DNA of 32,230 bases from Streptosporangiaceae bacterium (GTDB taxonomy: Bacteria > Actinomycetota > Actinomycetes > Streptosporangiales > Streptosporangiaceae), in NCBI GenBank assembly GCA_030038015.1, contig JASHPR010000399.1, positions 1 through 32,230 on the forward strand, in the 5' to 3' direction. Below are positions 22,614 to 30,382 of this stretch, one piece after another. Position numbers and translations under genes: made by a program. The notes below the pieces were generated by a model. That model was not told the DNA's origin. It did not search any database and was given only the letters and a program-made list of their open reading frames with translations. Numbering within the stretch: the first letter of the stretch is position 1; each line of letters begins with the position of its first letter.

Positions 22614-24067
22614 CACGCTGCGCCGGGATAGGTCGCCGTGTCGAGCTTCATCGCCACGGTCTTCATGCGGGTGAACTCCAGCAGGCCCTCGAGTCCCTTC
22701 TCGCGGCCGTGGCCGGAGCGCTTCACCCCGCCAAATGGCAGCTCCGGCCCGCCGGATGCCCCATAGGTGTTCACGAACACCTGGCCTGCCTGGATCTCGC
22801 TGGCCATGACGTGCGCGGTCGTGACGTCCCTGGTCCACACGGCCGCCACGAGCCCGAAGTCTGTGCTGTTTGCCAGCCGGATCGCCTCGGCGAGATCGGC
22901 GAAGGCGGTGACGGCGACGACCGGGCCGAAAATCTCCTCACGGGCGATGACCGCCTCAGGCGGGACGTCGTCGAACACCGTAGGCAGGAAGAAGAATCCG
23001 TCCTTCAGCCTGCTGTCGCCGGGCGGGCCGCCGCCGGTCACCGCGCGCGCTTCGCCTTTGCCGAGATCCACATAGCTCGATACCCGCTGTAGCTGGCTGG
23101 CCGAGATGAGCGGCCCCATGTCCGGGTCCGCAGGGCCGGGGCCGAGGCTGACCTGCTGGAACCGGTCCACGAGCTCCGCCACGACCCGGTCGTGCACGGA
23201 GGACTCGACCAGGAGCCTGGAGCCAGCCGAGCAGGTCTGGCCAGCGTTCTGGATGATGGAGTTCACCACGACGGGCAGCGCGGTGCCCAGGTCGGCATCG
23301 GCGAACACGACGTTCGGGGACTTGCCGCCCAGCTCTAGGGTTACCGGGATAACGTGCTCAGCGGCCGCCTTGCTGACCAGCTTGCCCACCTCGACCGATC
23401 CGGTGAAAGACAGGTGATCAATGCCTGGGTGAGCCGCCAGCGCCGCCCCGGCTTCCTCGCCGAAACCGGGAACGATGTTCAGCGCGCCGGGCGGCAGGCC
23501 GGCCTCCAGCGCCAGCCGGCCGAGCTGAATCGCGGTCAGCGGGGCTTCCTCGGCGGGTTTCAGCACGCAGCAGTTCCCCGCTGCGAGGGCCGGGGCGACC
23601 GTACGGGCGCCGATCTGCAGCGGGTAGTTCCACGGGATGATGTGGGCGGTGACGCCATGCGGCTCCCGCAGTGTGTACACGAACAGGTCGGGTGCCACCG
23701 GGATGGTGTCCCCGTAAGTGACCTCGATAGCGCTGGCGTAAAACTCAAAGTAGCGGGCCGCCACGTCAGCGTCTGCCCTGGCCTGCCGCAGCGGCTTGCC
23801 GGTGTCGCGGCTTTCCAGGTCCGCGAGCTGCTCGCGGTCGCGTGTGATCAGCTCTGAGATCCGGCGCAGGATCCGGGCTCGCTCAGCCGGCTTGGTACGC
23901 CGCCAGCGCTCATGCGCCTTCCGTGCGGCACCGACCGCGGCGTCGATGTCGCCGGGGTGTCCGCGCGCAACCTCGGCCAGTATCCGGCCCGTCGAAGGGT
24001 CCTGGTCCGTGAAGGTTGCCGACCCGGCCATTTCCTTTCCGTCTATCAGCATCGGATAGCTGGTCAT
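22613..24067 (-). CDS. NAD(P)-dependent aldehyde dehydrogenase (ALDH superfamily)
   Basis: I chose ATG 24067 because AAGGAG lies seven bases upstream; the first ATG at 24073 would be one base from that site. This gives 484 residues. The Rossmann segment IPWNYPLQ holds the catalytic asparagine, TFTGSVEVG-like FTGSVEVG binds cofactor, LELGGKSPN carries the general-base glutamate, and GQTCSAGSR carries the nucleophile C279. EEIFGPV and ELPFGGVKRSGHGREKG are conserved C-terminal motifs. It oxidises an aldehyde to the acid, and the preceding/next genes suggest the aldehyde comes from the aldolase-like enzyme. Betaine- or aminobutyraldehyde-type dehydrogenases look similar, so the substrate is open. 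Confidence 0.92.
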   Translation of the reverse strand: MTSYPMLIDGKEMAGSATFTDQDPSTGRILAEVARGHPGDIDAAVGAARKAHERWRRTKPAERARILRRISELITRDREQLADLESRDTGKPLRQARADADVAARYFEFYASAIEVTYGDTIPVAPDLFVYTLREPHGVTAHIIPWNYPLQIGARTVAPALAAGNCCVLKPAEEAPLTAIQLGRLALEAGLPPGALNIVPGFGEEAGAALAAHPGIDHLSFTGSVEVGKLVSKAAAEHVIPVTLELGGKSPNVVFADADLGTALPVVVNSIIQNAGQTCSAGSRLLVESSVHDRVVAELVDRFQQVSLGPGPADPDMGPLISASQLQRVSSYVDLGKGEARAVTGGGPPGDSRLKDGFFFLPTVFDDVPPEAVIAREEIFGPVVAVTAFADLAEAIRLANSTDFGLVAAVWTRDVTTAHVMASEIQAGQVFVNTYGASGGPELPFGGVKRSGHGREKGLEGLLEFTRMKTVAMKLDTATYPGAA

Positions 24068-24074
24068 GGGCATG

Positions 24075-24080
24075 CTCCTT
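24075..24080 (-). promoter_or_regulatory. Ribosome site that decides the ALDH start
   Basis: AAGGAG on the minus strand is seven bases from ATG 24067 but one base from ATG 24073, so the second ATG is the probable start. Confidence 0.55.
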
Positions 24081-24157
24081 CGCTCGCCTCCGCTAGCACT
24101 GGGTATGGCTGCGCCCCGGTCATGATGCGCGCCTCGGCGGTCGCGCCTGCACGGCGG

Positions 24158-25402
24158 TCACAGCGCGCTCACCCGGTTGGCCAGCCATTTCTCCACGAAT
24201 GGATCGGCGGCGATCAGGCCGCCGACGAGCACGGCGTCGCTCCCCATCACGCTCGCCGTCAAGGCGGGCGGATCTGGCAGGGCGGACATGACGTGCATTA
24301 GCTCGTGATCAAACAAGTCGAAGCTGGCGGCGAAACCGCCGCCCATGACCATGTGCTCCGGGTCAAACATGACAGCGAGGCGGAGAAAGACGTCGGCGAT
24401 GCCGCGGGCCGCGCGGTCGACGAGGGCTCGCGCGACCGGATCTCCGGCTCGCGCCTGCTCGCACAGGGTTGCCCCATCCACCACCTCGCCTGATCTGCCA
24501 CCCTGCGCCCGGTACGCAGCCGCCAGGGCATCCGGCAGCAGCTCGTCTCCCAGCGTGCTGCCACGCTGGTCGCTCGCTGGCCACTGCGCGATCCGGCCTG
24601 CCCGGCCGCGCGCCCCGCGGACGAGCGCGCCGTCGATCACTACGCCTGCTCCGATCCCGCGGCCGTAGTTCACCACGACCAGGGACGATGTGCCGGGCAC
24701 CGTGCCGCGGTCGCTCAGCTCAGCCAGCGCCGACAGGTGATCGTCTTGCTCGATGACAACCGGGCAGCCGAGCCTTTCTTCGAGCAGCGAGCGCAGCGGC
24801 AGCCCGTCCCAGCCACGGTGAATCGGCGGCCTGGCCAGTCGGCCCGAGGCCGGATCGACCGATGCTGAGATGCCGATCCCGACGCCAGCCAGCGGCCCGG
24901 CCGCCCGTTGCAGGCTCGCGATCAGCGACTGCAGCAAGGTGACAACGCCTGGCGCCAGGTCCTCAGCTATCTCGGGCGTTGGCCGTGACACGGACCCGAT
25001 GATGGTGCCGTTGGAGGCCGCCACCGCCACCCGGGTCGTCTCGTTGCCGACGTCCACCGCGGCAACCGATGCTACCGAGCGGTCGAACCGGTACAGGGTG
25101 GCGGGACGGCCGAGGCCGCCGGTTGCGCGAGTCGCCGGTTCAGCGACGACCAGGCGGCCGTCCAGCAGGGCTGCCAGCAGCCGGTGCACCGTCGGGAACG
25201 CCAGGCCGGTCAGCCGGGCCAGGTCGGCCCGGGTCACGGCGTCTGCCTGGCGCAGTTCGTGCAGCAGGGCGAGCAAGTTCTCCTGGCGCCCGGACGCGGT
25301 GCTCAGCCGGGGAGCGGGGGACAGCTGGCGGGCCTGAATGCGCACCCCGGAACTCAGCGCGCCTCCGTCGCCGCCGCTGGGGGATGCCTTGGCCGCAATC
25401 AC
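24158..25402 (-). CDS. ROK-family transcriptional regulator without the zinc motif
   Basis: This encodes 414 residues from GTG 25402, which overlaps the SDR stop by four bases (GTGA). Residues 38-100 form a winged HTH (QENLLALLHELRQADAVTRA, LAFPTVHRLLAALLDGRL). The rest is a ROK sugar-kinase fold: AAVDVGNETTRVAVA (phosphate 1), GVGIGISASVDP and VIEQDDHLSALAEL, with the catalytic-aspartate region kept. The ROK zinc signature (H plus C-x-C-G-x-x-G-C) expected after the GAGVVIDG strand is absent; RGARGRAGRIAQWPASDQRG stands there. It probably represses module 3 and senses a ligand other than a classic sugar. Kinase activity is unlikely without further evidence. Confidence 0.87.
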   Translation of the reverse strand: MIAAKASPSGGDGGALSSGVRIQARQLSPAPRLSTASGRQENLLALLHELRQADAVTRADLARLTGLAFPTVHRLLAALLDGRLVVAEPATRATGGLGRPATLYRFDRSVASVAAVDVGNETTRVAVAASNGTIIGSVSRPTPEIAEDLAPGVVTLLQSLIASLQRAAGPLAGVGIGISASVDPASGRLARPPIHRGWDGLPLRSLLEERLGCPVVIEQDDHLSALAELSDRGTVPGTSSLVVVNYGRGIGAGVVIDGALVRGARGRAGRIAQWPASDQRGSTLGDELLPDALAAAYRAQGGRSGEVVDGATLCEQARAGDPVARALVDRAARGIADVFLRLAVMFDPEHMVMGGGFAASFDLFDHELMHVMSALPDPPALTASVMGSDAVLVGGLIAADPFVEKWLANRVSAL

Positions 25403-26175
25403 CGTGCCGTGTAGCCCCCATCCAGCACCAGGCAGCTGCCCACAGCGAACGAGCTGTCATCGCTCGCCAGGAAGAGTGCGCCGCGGGCGATCTCGGCCGG
25501 ATCGGCGACACGCATGATCGGCGCCCAGGCCGCTTGCTCTGCGGCCGTCTTTTCCGGGTCCAGGCTGTTGTCCACCTCAGCCTGCAGCAGCGGCGTGCGG
25601 GTGATGCCCGGGCACAGGGCGTTGACCCGGATGTTGTCACGGATCAGGTCGATGGCCAGGGAGCGGGTGAGCATGATGACCCCGCCCTTGCTGGCGTTAT
25701 AGGCGGGCGATTCGGGCACCGCAACGATCCCCATCTCCGAGCCCATGGTGATGATCGTGCCGCCGCCCTGCGCCTTCATCTGCGGAACGGCGTGCTTCAC
25801 GAGTGTGAACATGCCCTTCAGGTTGGTGTCGATCACAGCGTCCCACTCCTCCTCGGTCAGTTCGGAGATGGGCATCACACTGGTGATCCCGGCGTTGCAG
25901 AACAAGATGTCCAGCCGGCCGAAGCGGTCGACAGCAGTGCGGACCATCGCCGCGGCTGCAGCCATCGACCGGACGTCGCCCTGCACGCCGACGACATGCT
26001 CGGCAACCTCGCGCAGGTCCTTGACAGCCTGGTCGAGGGCTTGCTGGTTCAGATCTGCGATCACGACCTTTGCGCCTTCGTCCAGGAAGAGCCGTGCCGT
26101 GGCCTTACCGATGCCGGAGGCGCCCCCGGTGATCAGTGCCACCCGGTCCTGAATCCGGCCCGTTCCGCCTGCCAT
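25399..26175 (-). CDS. Short-chain dehydrogenase/reductase (SDR, module 3)
   Basis: I chose ATG 26175, six bases after AGGAG, rather than GTG 26178. The 258 residues carry TGGASGIG (Rossmann), an ADLN segment favouring NAD(H), FCNAGITS, the catalytic serine in GSEMGIV, YNASKGG and LDGGYTAR at the end. It is a typical oxidoreductase acting on a hydroxy or keto group. It is the first gene of the minus-strand module 3, divergent from the permease at 26334. It is moderately similar to the SDR of module 1 (7390-8160), which also stands next to a permease of the same subfamily. It might oxidise the substrate before aldol cleavage; the substrate is unknown. Confidence 0.9.
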   Translation of the reverse strand: MAGGTGRIQDRVALITGGASGIGKATARLFLDEGAKVVIADLNQQALDQAVKDLREVAEHVVGVQGDVRSMAAAAAMVRTAVDRFGRLDILFCNAGITSVMPISELTEEEWDAVIDTNLKGMFTLVKHAVPQMKAQGGGTIITMGSEMGIVAVPESPAYNASKGGVIMLTRSLAIDLIRDNIRVNALCPGITRTPLLQAEVDNSLDPEKTAAEQAAWAPIMRVADPAEIARGALFLASDDSSFAVGSCLVLDGGYTAR

Positions 26176-26233
26176 CACCTACTCCTCTCGGCGGGGGCCG
26201 GCGGGACGGCCCCAGCCTGCCATGACCATGTCC

Positions 26234-26262
26234 TTGACAGCCGGCATGGGCTATTTTAAAGT
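26234..26262 (+). promoter_or_regulatory. Candidate promoter of the third APC permease
   Basis: A perfect TTGACA (26234-26239), 17-bp spacing and TAAAGT (26257-26262) give a good sigma-70-like promoter. The predicted start near 26269 is about 65 bp before ATG 26334. Confidence 0.5.
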
Positions 26263-26269
26263 CCTTTCA

Positions 26270-26284
26270 TCTCTCATGGAGAGA
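26270..26284. promoter_or_regulatory. Dyad TCTCTC-ATG-GAGAGA at the predicted start site
   Basis: A perfect 6-bp dyad with a 3-bp spacer lies immediately after the -10, within an AT-richer segment. It could be an operator for the ROK repressor of module 3 or a short leader hairpin. The function is inferred. Confidence 0.35.
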
Positions 26285-26333
26285 AAAGAAGTATACCGAG
26301 GTACTCGTTGGTCTCCAAGCAGGGAGGCGCATC

Positions 26334-27848
26334 ATGGCCAGCACCGAGCCACCCGCCTTGCAGGCCGGCAAGGACTACGGGGAGCTGCGGCGCAACTCGA
26401 TCGGGCTGCCGAGCGCTCTCGCCATGTCGCTGGCCTATATCTCGCCGACCATCGGCGTCATCTTCATCACGGCCCTCATCGCCAGCGAGGCCGGGATCGC
26501 CGCCCCGTTCACGTTCATCGTCGGCACCGTCGGCATAGCGTTCATGGCCCTGACGCTGGCCCATTTCTCGACAAGGGTGCCGTCGGCGGGCACCTTCTAC
26601 ACATTCATCAGCCAGGGCCTGGGCCCCTCCACCGGCTTCGTGATGGGCTGGCTGCTCTTCTTCGCCTACGGGCTGCAGAGCCCGCTCAACACCAACCTGT
26701 TCGGCTCGTTCGTGAGCGGGCTGATCAAGTCGAACTTCGGGGTGGACATCCCCTGGTGGGTGCTGATGATCTTCATCATCGCGTTCGTCGGGGCGCTGGC
26801 CTGGTGGTCGATCCACCGGTCGATGCAGCTTGACCTGGCCTTCGTGGTCGCCGAGGTGACGATCGTCGGCGCGCTGCTGATCCTGATCCTGGTCAAAGGC
26901 GGAGCGCAGGGTCAAGTGCCGCAGGCCTGGAACCCCGGCAACTCGCCGTCCGGCCTGTCCGGCATCGGCCTGGCGTTCATCTTCGTCGTGTTCGCCTTCT
27001 TCGGCTTCGAGTCATCGACGACGGTGGCCGAGGAAGTGCGCCGCCCGCGGCGCAACCTGCCCATCGCCCTGGTCGGGTCGGTGCTGCTGACCGGGATCTG
27101 GTTCTGCTTCGCGATGTACGCGGTCATCGTCGGCTATGGCCCAGGTCATGTGCACGCCCTGGCATCCGCGTCGGCGCCGGTGACCGATCTTGCTACCCGC
27201 TACATCGGGCACTGGTACTCGATCGTGGTGTCCCTGGCCGCCGTCTCGGCGCAGATCGCGGTCCTGATCGCCATTCACAACGCCAACTACCGGATCTTCT
27301 ACGCCCTCGGCCGGGAGCGGATGCTGCCCCCCATCCTCGGCCAGACCCATCCCCGGTACCGCACCCCGCACATGGCGATCATCGCCTACTCGGTCGTCGC
27401 CCTCGCCCTTGGGCTGATGTTCGGCCTGCTCTGGGGACCGATGGCGGCCTTCGGCGACGTCGGCTACTTCTCGTCGCTGGGGATCTTGCCTATCTACTTC
27501 TTGACCAACGTGGCGCTCATCGCCTACATGTGGCGAAAAGCGAGGCCCGAGTTCTCCTGGCTGTTCCACGGTGTGTTCCCGGTCATCGCGATGGCCATCA
27601 TCGGATTCGGGATCTACACCAGCGTGCATCCACTGCCCGCGTACCCGGAGAACTTCATGCCCTTCTTTGTCATCGGCTGGATTCTCATCGGCGTCGCCTG
27701 GATGCTGTACCTGCGCCGGCGTAACCCCCGCAAACTGCAGATGATCGGCAAGATTGTGTTCCTGGATGTGGAGCCGGCCGAGACGGTCAGCGCTTCGGCT
27801 GAGCAGCCCGCCCCAGGCCCGGGCCACATCCCGCCAACACCTGGGTAA
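26334..27848 (+). CDS. APC-family amino acid/amine permease (module 3)
   Basis: This encodes 504 residues; ATG 26334 follows GGGAGG. It shares DYGELRRN, GLPSALAMSLAYISPTIGV, SPLNTNLFG, IPWWVLM, SIHRSMQLD, FGFESSTTVAEE and ALGRERMLP with the module 1 permease, an obvious paralogue at more than half of the aligned positions by eye. About 12 transmembrane helices are visible, with the substrate-site breaks in helices 1 and 6. It probably takes up an amino acid or polyamine by proton symport. It diverges from the SDR-led operon and is followed 99 bp later by a universal stress protein gene. The C-terminal tail is Pro/Ala/Glu-rich and cytoplasmic. Confidence 0.9.
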   Translation: MASTEPPALQAGKDYGELRRNSIGLPSALAMSLAYISPTIGVIFITALIASEAGIAAPFTFIVGTVGIAFMALTLAHFSTRVPSAGTFYTFISQGLGPSTGFVMGWLLFFAYGLQSPLNTNLFGSFVSGLIKSNFGVDIPWWVLMIFIIAFVGALAWWSIHRSMQLDLAFVVAEVTIVGALLILILVKGGAQGQVPQAWNPGNSPSGLSGIGLAFIFVVFAFFGFESSTTVAEEVRRPRRNLPIALVGSVLLTGIWFCFAMYAVIVGYGPGHVHALASASAPVTDLATRYIGHWYSIVVSLAAVSAQIAVLIAIHNANYRIFYALGRERMLPPILGQTHPRYRTPHMAIIAYSVVALALGLMFGLLWGPMAAFGDVGYFSSLGILPIYFLTNVALIAYMWRKARPEFSWLFHGVFPVIAMAIIGFGIYTSVHPLPAYPENFMPFFVIGWILIGVAWMLYLRRRNPRKLQMIGKIVFLDVEPAETVSASAEQPAPGPGHIPPTPG

Positions 27849-27947
27849 CGCGTAAACCGGGCTGAAGCCGCGATCGCCGAAGGCGCTAGCCGAGCACGAC
27901 TGCCAGGGCGACGGGTACCCGGGGGTCAGAAGATAATGGAGTACGCG

Positions 27948-28358
27948 ATGAAGAAGATCTTCCTTCCGGTAGACGGTTCAGATCATTCCCGGAGAGCCAT
28001 CGCAAAGGCCTCGGAGCTCGCGCAGCTGTCCGGAGGCGAGGTCCGGGTGTTCCACTTCCAGGAGCGTGAACCGTCCAAGGCCGGAGTGGCAACCTTCGAG
28101 ACGACCAAGGACGCGACCAAGCTCGTCGATGGCGCGGTCGCCGAGTTGCAAGCCGCGGGAGTCAAGGCGTCGGGTGAAACTAGAGCGGGCATGTCCGGAG
28201 AGGCAGCCAGGGCCATCGTGGACGAAGCGGGCCGCTTTGACGCCGACATGATCATCATGGGCTCGCGCGGCCTGTCCGACTTCCCAGCCCTCCTGGTGGG
28301 CAGCGTCGCCCACAAGGTCATTCACTTCGCCCGTTGCCCCGTGCTCATCGTCCGCTAG
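27948..28358 (+). CDS. Universal stress protein (UspA family), second copy
   Basis: I chose ATG 27948 (MKKIFLPVDGSD), six bases after GGAG, rather than ATG 27936, which contains that site. The 136 residues have the Usp fold with MGSRGLSDFPALLVGSVAH as the ATP-binding G-2x-G-9x-GS motif and end PVLIVR. It is clearly related to the Usp at 19869, which also follows a catabolic operon. It probably shares the transcript of the permease, 99 bp upstream. Regulation of transport or metabolism under stress is a reasonable but unproven role. Confidence 0.9.
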   Translation: MKKIFLPVDGSDHSRRAIAKASELAQLSGGEVRVFHFQEREPSKAGVATFETTKDATKLVDGAVAELQAAGVKASGETRAGMSGEAARAIVDEAGRFDADMIIMGSRGLSDFPALLVGSVAHKVIHFARCPVLIVR

Positions 28359-28932
28359 CAGCAGTTACTGACTGGCTGGAGACTGACCCACCGACTGTGC
28401 TGGCCTGGACAGATCCCCCGTGACCGTCCCCGCAGTCCGGTGTCGACGCCGCGCGAGCTGCGGACCTCCTTTGTCAGCCTGATGAGCCGACGGGCCGAGT
28501 CTGAGGGTCTCGTACAAGAACCCGGCGGTGACGAGCCCGAGCAGCGCGGTGATCGCCACGGCCCGACGGTCACCGAGGGCTCCTGACTCGCCACCGGCAG
28601 GCCAGCATCCGTGGCCCTGAACTCGGTCTGCGCGGCGGCCATTGAAATCCTCCGCGGTCAGTGGCCCGCTACGGGTAGCACTGAGCCTCGCGCACCGCTT
28701 GATGAGCGCAAATCACATGGTTTTGTGATTCGCGGTCACCAAGCCGGCCCGGAGACTTACCGACAGCGGCGGGGATGCCAGCCGGGCGGTCCAGATGCTC
28801 AAGGGGGCAGGCGTCGGCAACCGCCTCGAGGGAAGACCGAAGGGAGGAGCCCCGGACTGTGCGGATGGCCGATGCGAGCCAATGGCGCGGAGCGGGAAAG
28901 TCGGTAAGTCAAGGTATGAGGGAGGAAGCGCG
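28359..28932. other. 574-bp intergenic region upstream of oxalate decarboxylase
   Basis: No convincing gene was found. On the minus strand, 28365-28559 could encode a 64-residue peptide with one hydrophobic segment (AITALLGLVTAGFLYETLR), but it has no ribosome site and starts at GTG. The AT-rich inverted repeat at 28711-28730 stands out. Confidence 0.45.
28711..28730. promoter_or_regulatory. Inverted repeat AATCACA-6-TGTGATT
   Basis: A perfect 7-bp inverted repeat with a 6-nt spacer lies in an AT-rich patch about 200 bp before the oxalate decarboxylase start. The AT content in a GC-rich background makes chance less likely. It may be an operator for that gene; no protein is assigned. Confidence 0.4.
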
Positions 28933-30150
28933 ATGGGCTCGAACGAAAACCCGGCACCGCATCACGAGACCCCCACCTTCGGGAATCCGGATCTGCCCCC
29001 GGAAGGCATGGAGAACATCACCGGGGATCCGGCCAGCGCGACGATGACGGGGCCGCGGAACCCGGTGCTGGAGAGCCAGTTCCCCAACGTGATCACCGCG
29101 CCGGGGACGGACATCAGCACGCAGCCGTTCTTCTGGTCCTCGTTCAACATCTCGCCCCGGCGCCAGCAGCGCGGGGGCTGGGCGCGCGAGGTCACGCAGG
29201 CCGATTTCGCGATTTCCGACGAGATCGCCGGGGTGAACATGTACCTCGAGCCGGGCGGCATCCGGGAGCTGCACTGGCACCAGACCGCCGAGTGGGCGAT
29301 CATGACGCGGGGCAAGTGCCGGGTCACGACCCTCAGCCGCCAGGGGATGCCGAGCGTCGAGGATGTCTTCAAGGAAGACCTGTGGTTCTTCCCGGCCGGG
29401 CTGCCGCACTCCCTGCAGGGAGCCGGCCCGGACGGCGCGGAATTCGTGCTCGCGTTCGACGACGGCAAACAGTCCGAGAGCAACACGCTGCTGCTGACGG
29501 ACTGGTTCGCGCACACCCCGCCCGACGTGCTGGCGAAGAACTTCCGGGTGGCCCAGGAGGTGTTCGACGACATTCCGCTGCACAACCTGTGGATCTTCCC
29601 CGGCGACGAACCCGGTGATCTGGAGGCCGACCAGGTCGCGGCCGGCGTCGAATGGGGCGGCGCCACCGAGCCGGTGATCTTCCGCATGTCGGAGGTGACG
29701 CCGGTGCATGAGAACAGCGGCGGCAGCATCCGGATCGCGGACAGCACGAACTTCCCTATGTCGCAGACGATCGCGGCCGCCTTGGTCAAGGTGGAGCCGG
29801 GCAGCATGCGGGAGCTGCACTGGCACCCGAACGCCGACGAGTGGCAGTACTACATGCAAGGCTCGGCCCGGATGACGGTGTTCAACACCGGCCCGCACGC
29901 GAACACCACCGACTTCCGGGCCGGGGATGTCGGCCTGGTCCGGCGCAACTGCGGCCACTACGTCGAGAACACGGGCGACGACACCCTGATCTTCATCGAA
30001 ACGTTCCGCAGCGACCACTACGAAGAGGTCTCGCTGGCCAACTGGCTCAGCCACCTGCCCCCAAAGCTCGTGTCCGCGCATCTGAACATTCCCGAGGAGA
30101 CCCTCGCGAAGTTCCCGCGCGGCGCGCAGGGAATCGTGCCGCTGCCATAG
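28933..30150 (+). CDS. oxdC: Bicupin oxalate decarboxylase
   Basis: I chose ATG 28933 after GGAGGAAG; the upstream frame has no domain. The 405 residues form two cupins. Site 1: H114, H116, E120 (ELHWHQTAEW) and H159 (GLPHS). Site 2: H296, H298, E303 (ELHWHPNADEW) and H342 (NCGHYVEN). The spacings match the two Mn sites of the Bacillus enzyme (95/97/101/140 and 273/275/280/319). The lid segment is SESNT (181-185) with E182 at the place of the catalytic E162, which favours decarboxylation (oxalate to CO2 and formate) over oxidation. No signal peptide is visible, so it is probably cytosolic. It stands alone on the plus strand and may help detoxify plant or fungal oxalate. Gene symbol by family. 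Confidence 0.9.
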   Translation: MGSNENPAPHHETPTFGNPDLPPEGMENITGDPASATMTGPRNPVLESQFPNVITAPGTDISTQPFFWSSFNISPRRQQRGGWAREVTQADFAISDEIAGVNMYLEPGGIRELHWHQTAEWAIMTRGKCRVTTLSRQGMPSVEDVFKEDLWFFPAGLPHSLQGAGPDGAEFVLAFDDGKQSESNTLLLTDWFAHTPPDVLAKNFRVAQEVFDDIPLHNLWIFPGDEPGDLEADQVAAGVEWGGATEPVIFRMSEVTPVHENSGGSIRIADSTNFPMSQTIAAALVKVEPGSMRELHWHPNADEWQYYMQGSARMTVFNTGPHANTTDFRAGDVGLVRRNCGHYVENTGDDTLIFIETFRSDHYEEVSLANWLSHLPPKLVSAHLNIPEETLAKFPRGAQGIVPLP

Positions 30151-30382
30151 CCGTGTGCCGGCGCCGATACCCGACGCCGCCCGCGTCCACGTTCTTCACC
30201 GGGAGGTGCAGCCCCAGGCGTCACGTCGGCCAAGCCGCATCTCTCGAGGACCAGGACAACGGCACCATCATCCGGCGCGACCTGCACGGTCGGCCAGCCG
30301 TCCAGGCAGCCGGTCAGAACGATGAATACTTGCGCGGCGGAGTCATCCAGCCGGGAGCGCGACCCATGTCCCGGCAGCGCGG

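Noticed and set aside
22614-22838. N-terminal extension of the D-threonine-aldolase-like frame
   Set aside because: It lies wholly inside the aldehyde dehydrogenase gene, while ATG 22613 gives TGATG coupling and the normal family start.
28365-28559. 64-codon minus-strand ORF with one hydrophobic segment
   Set aside because: GTG start, no ribosome site and no homology recognised; possible but not supported.
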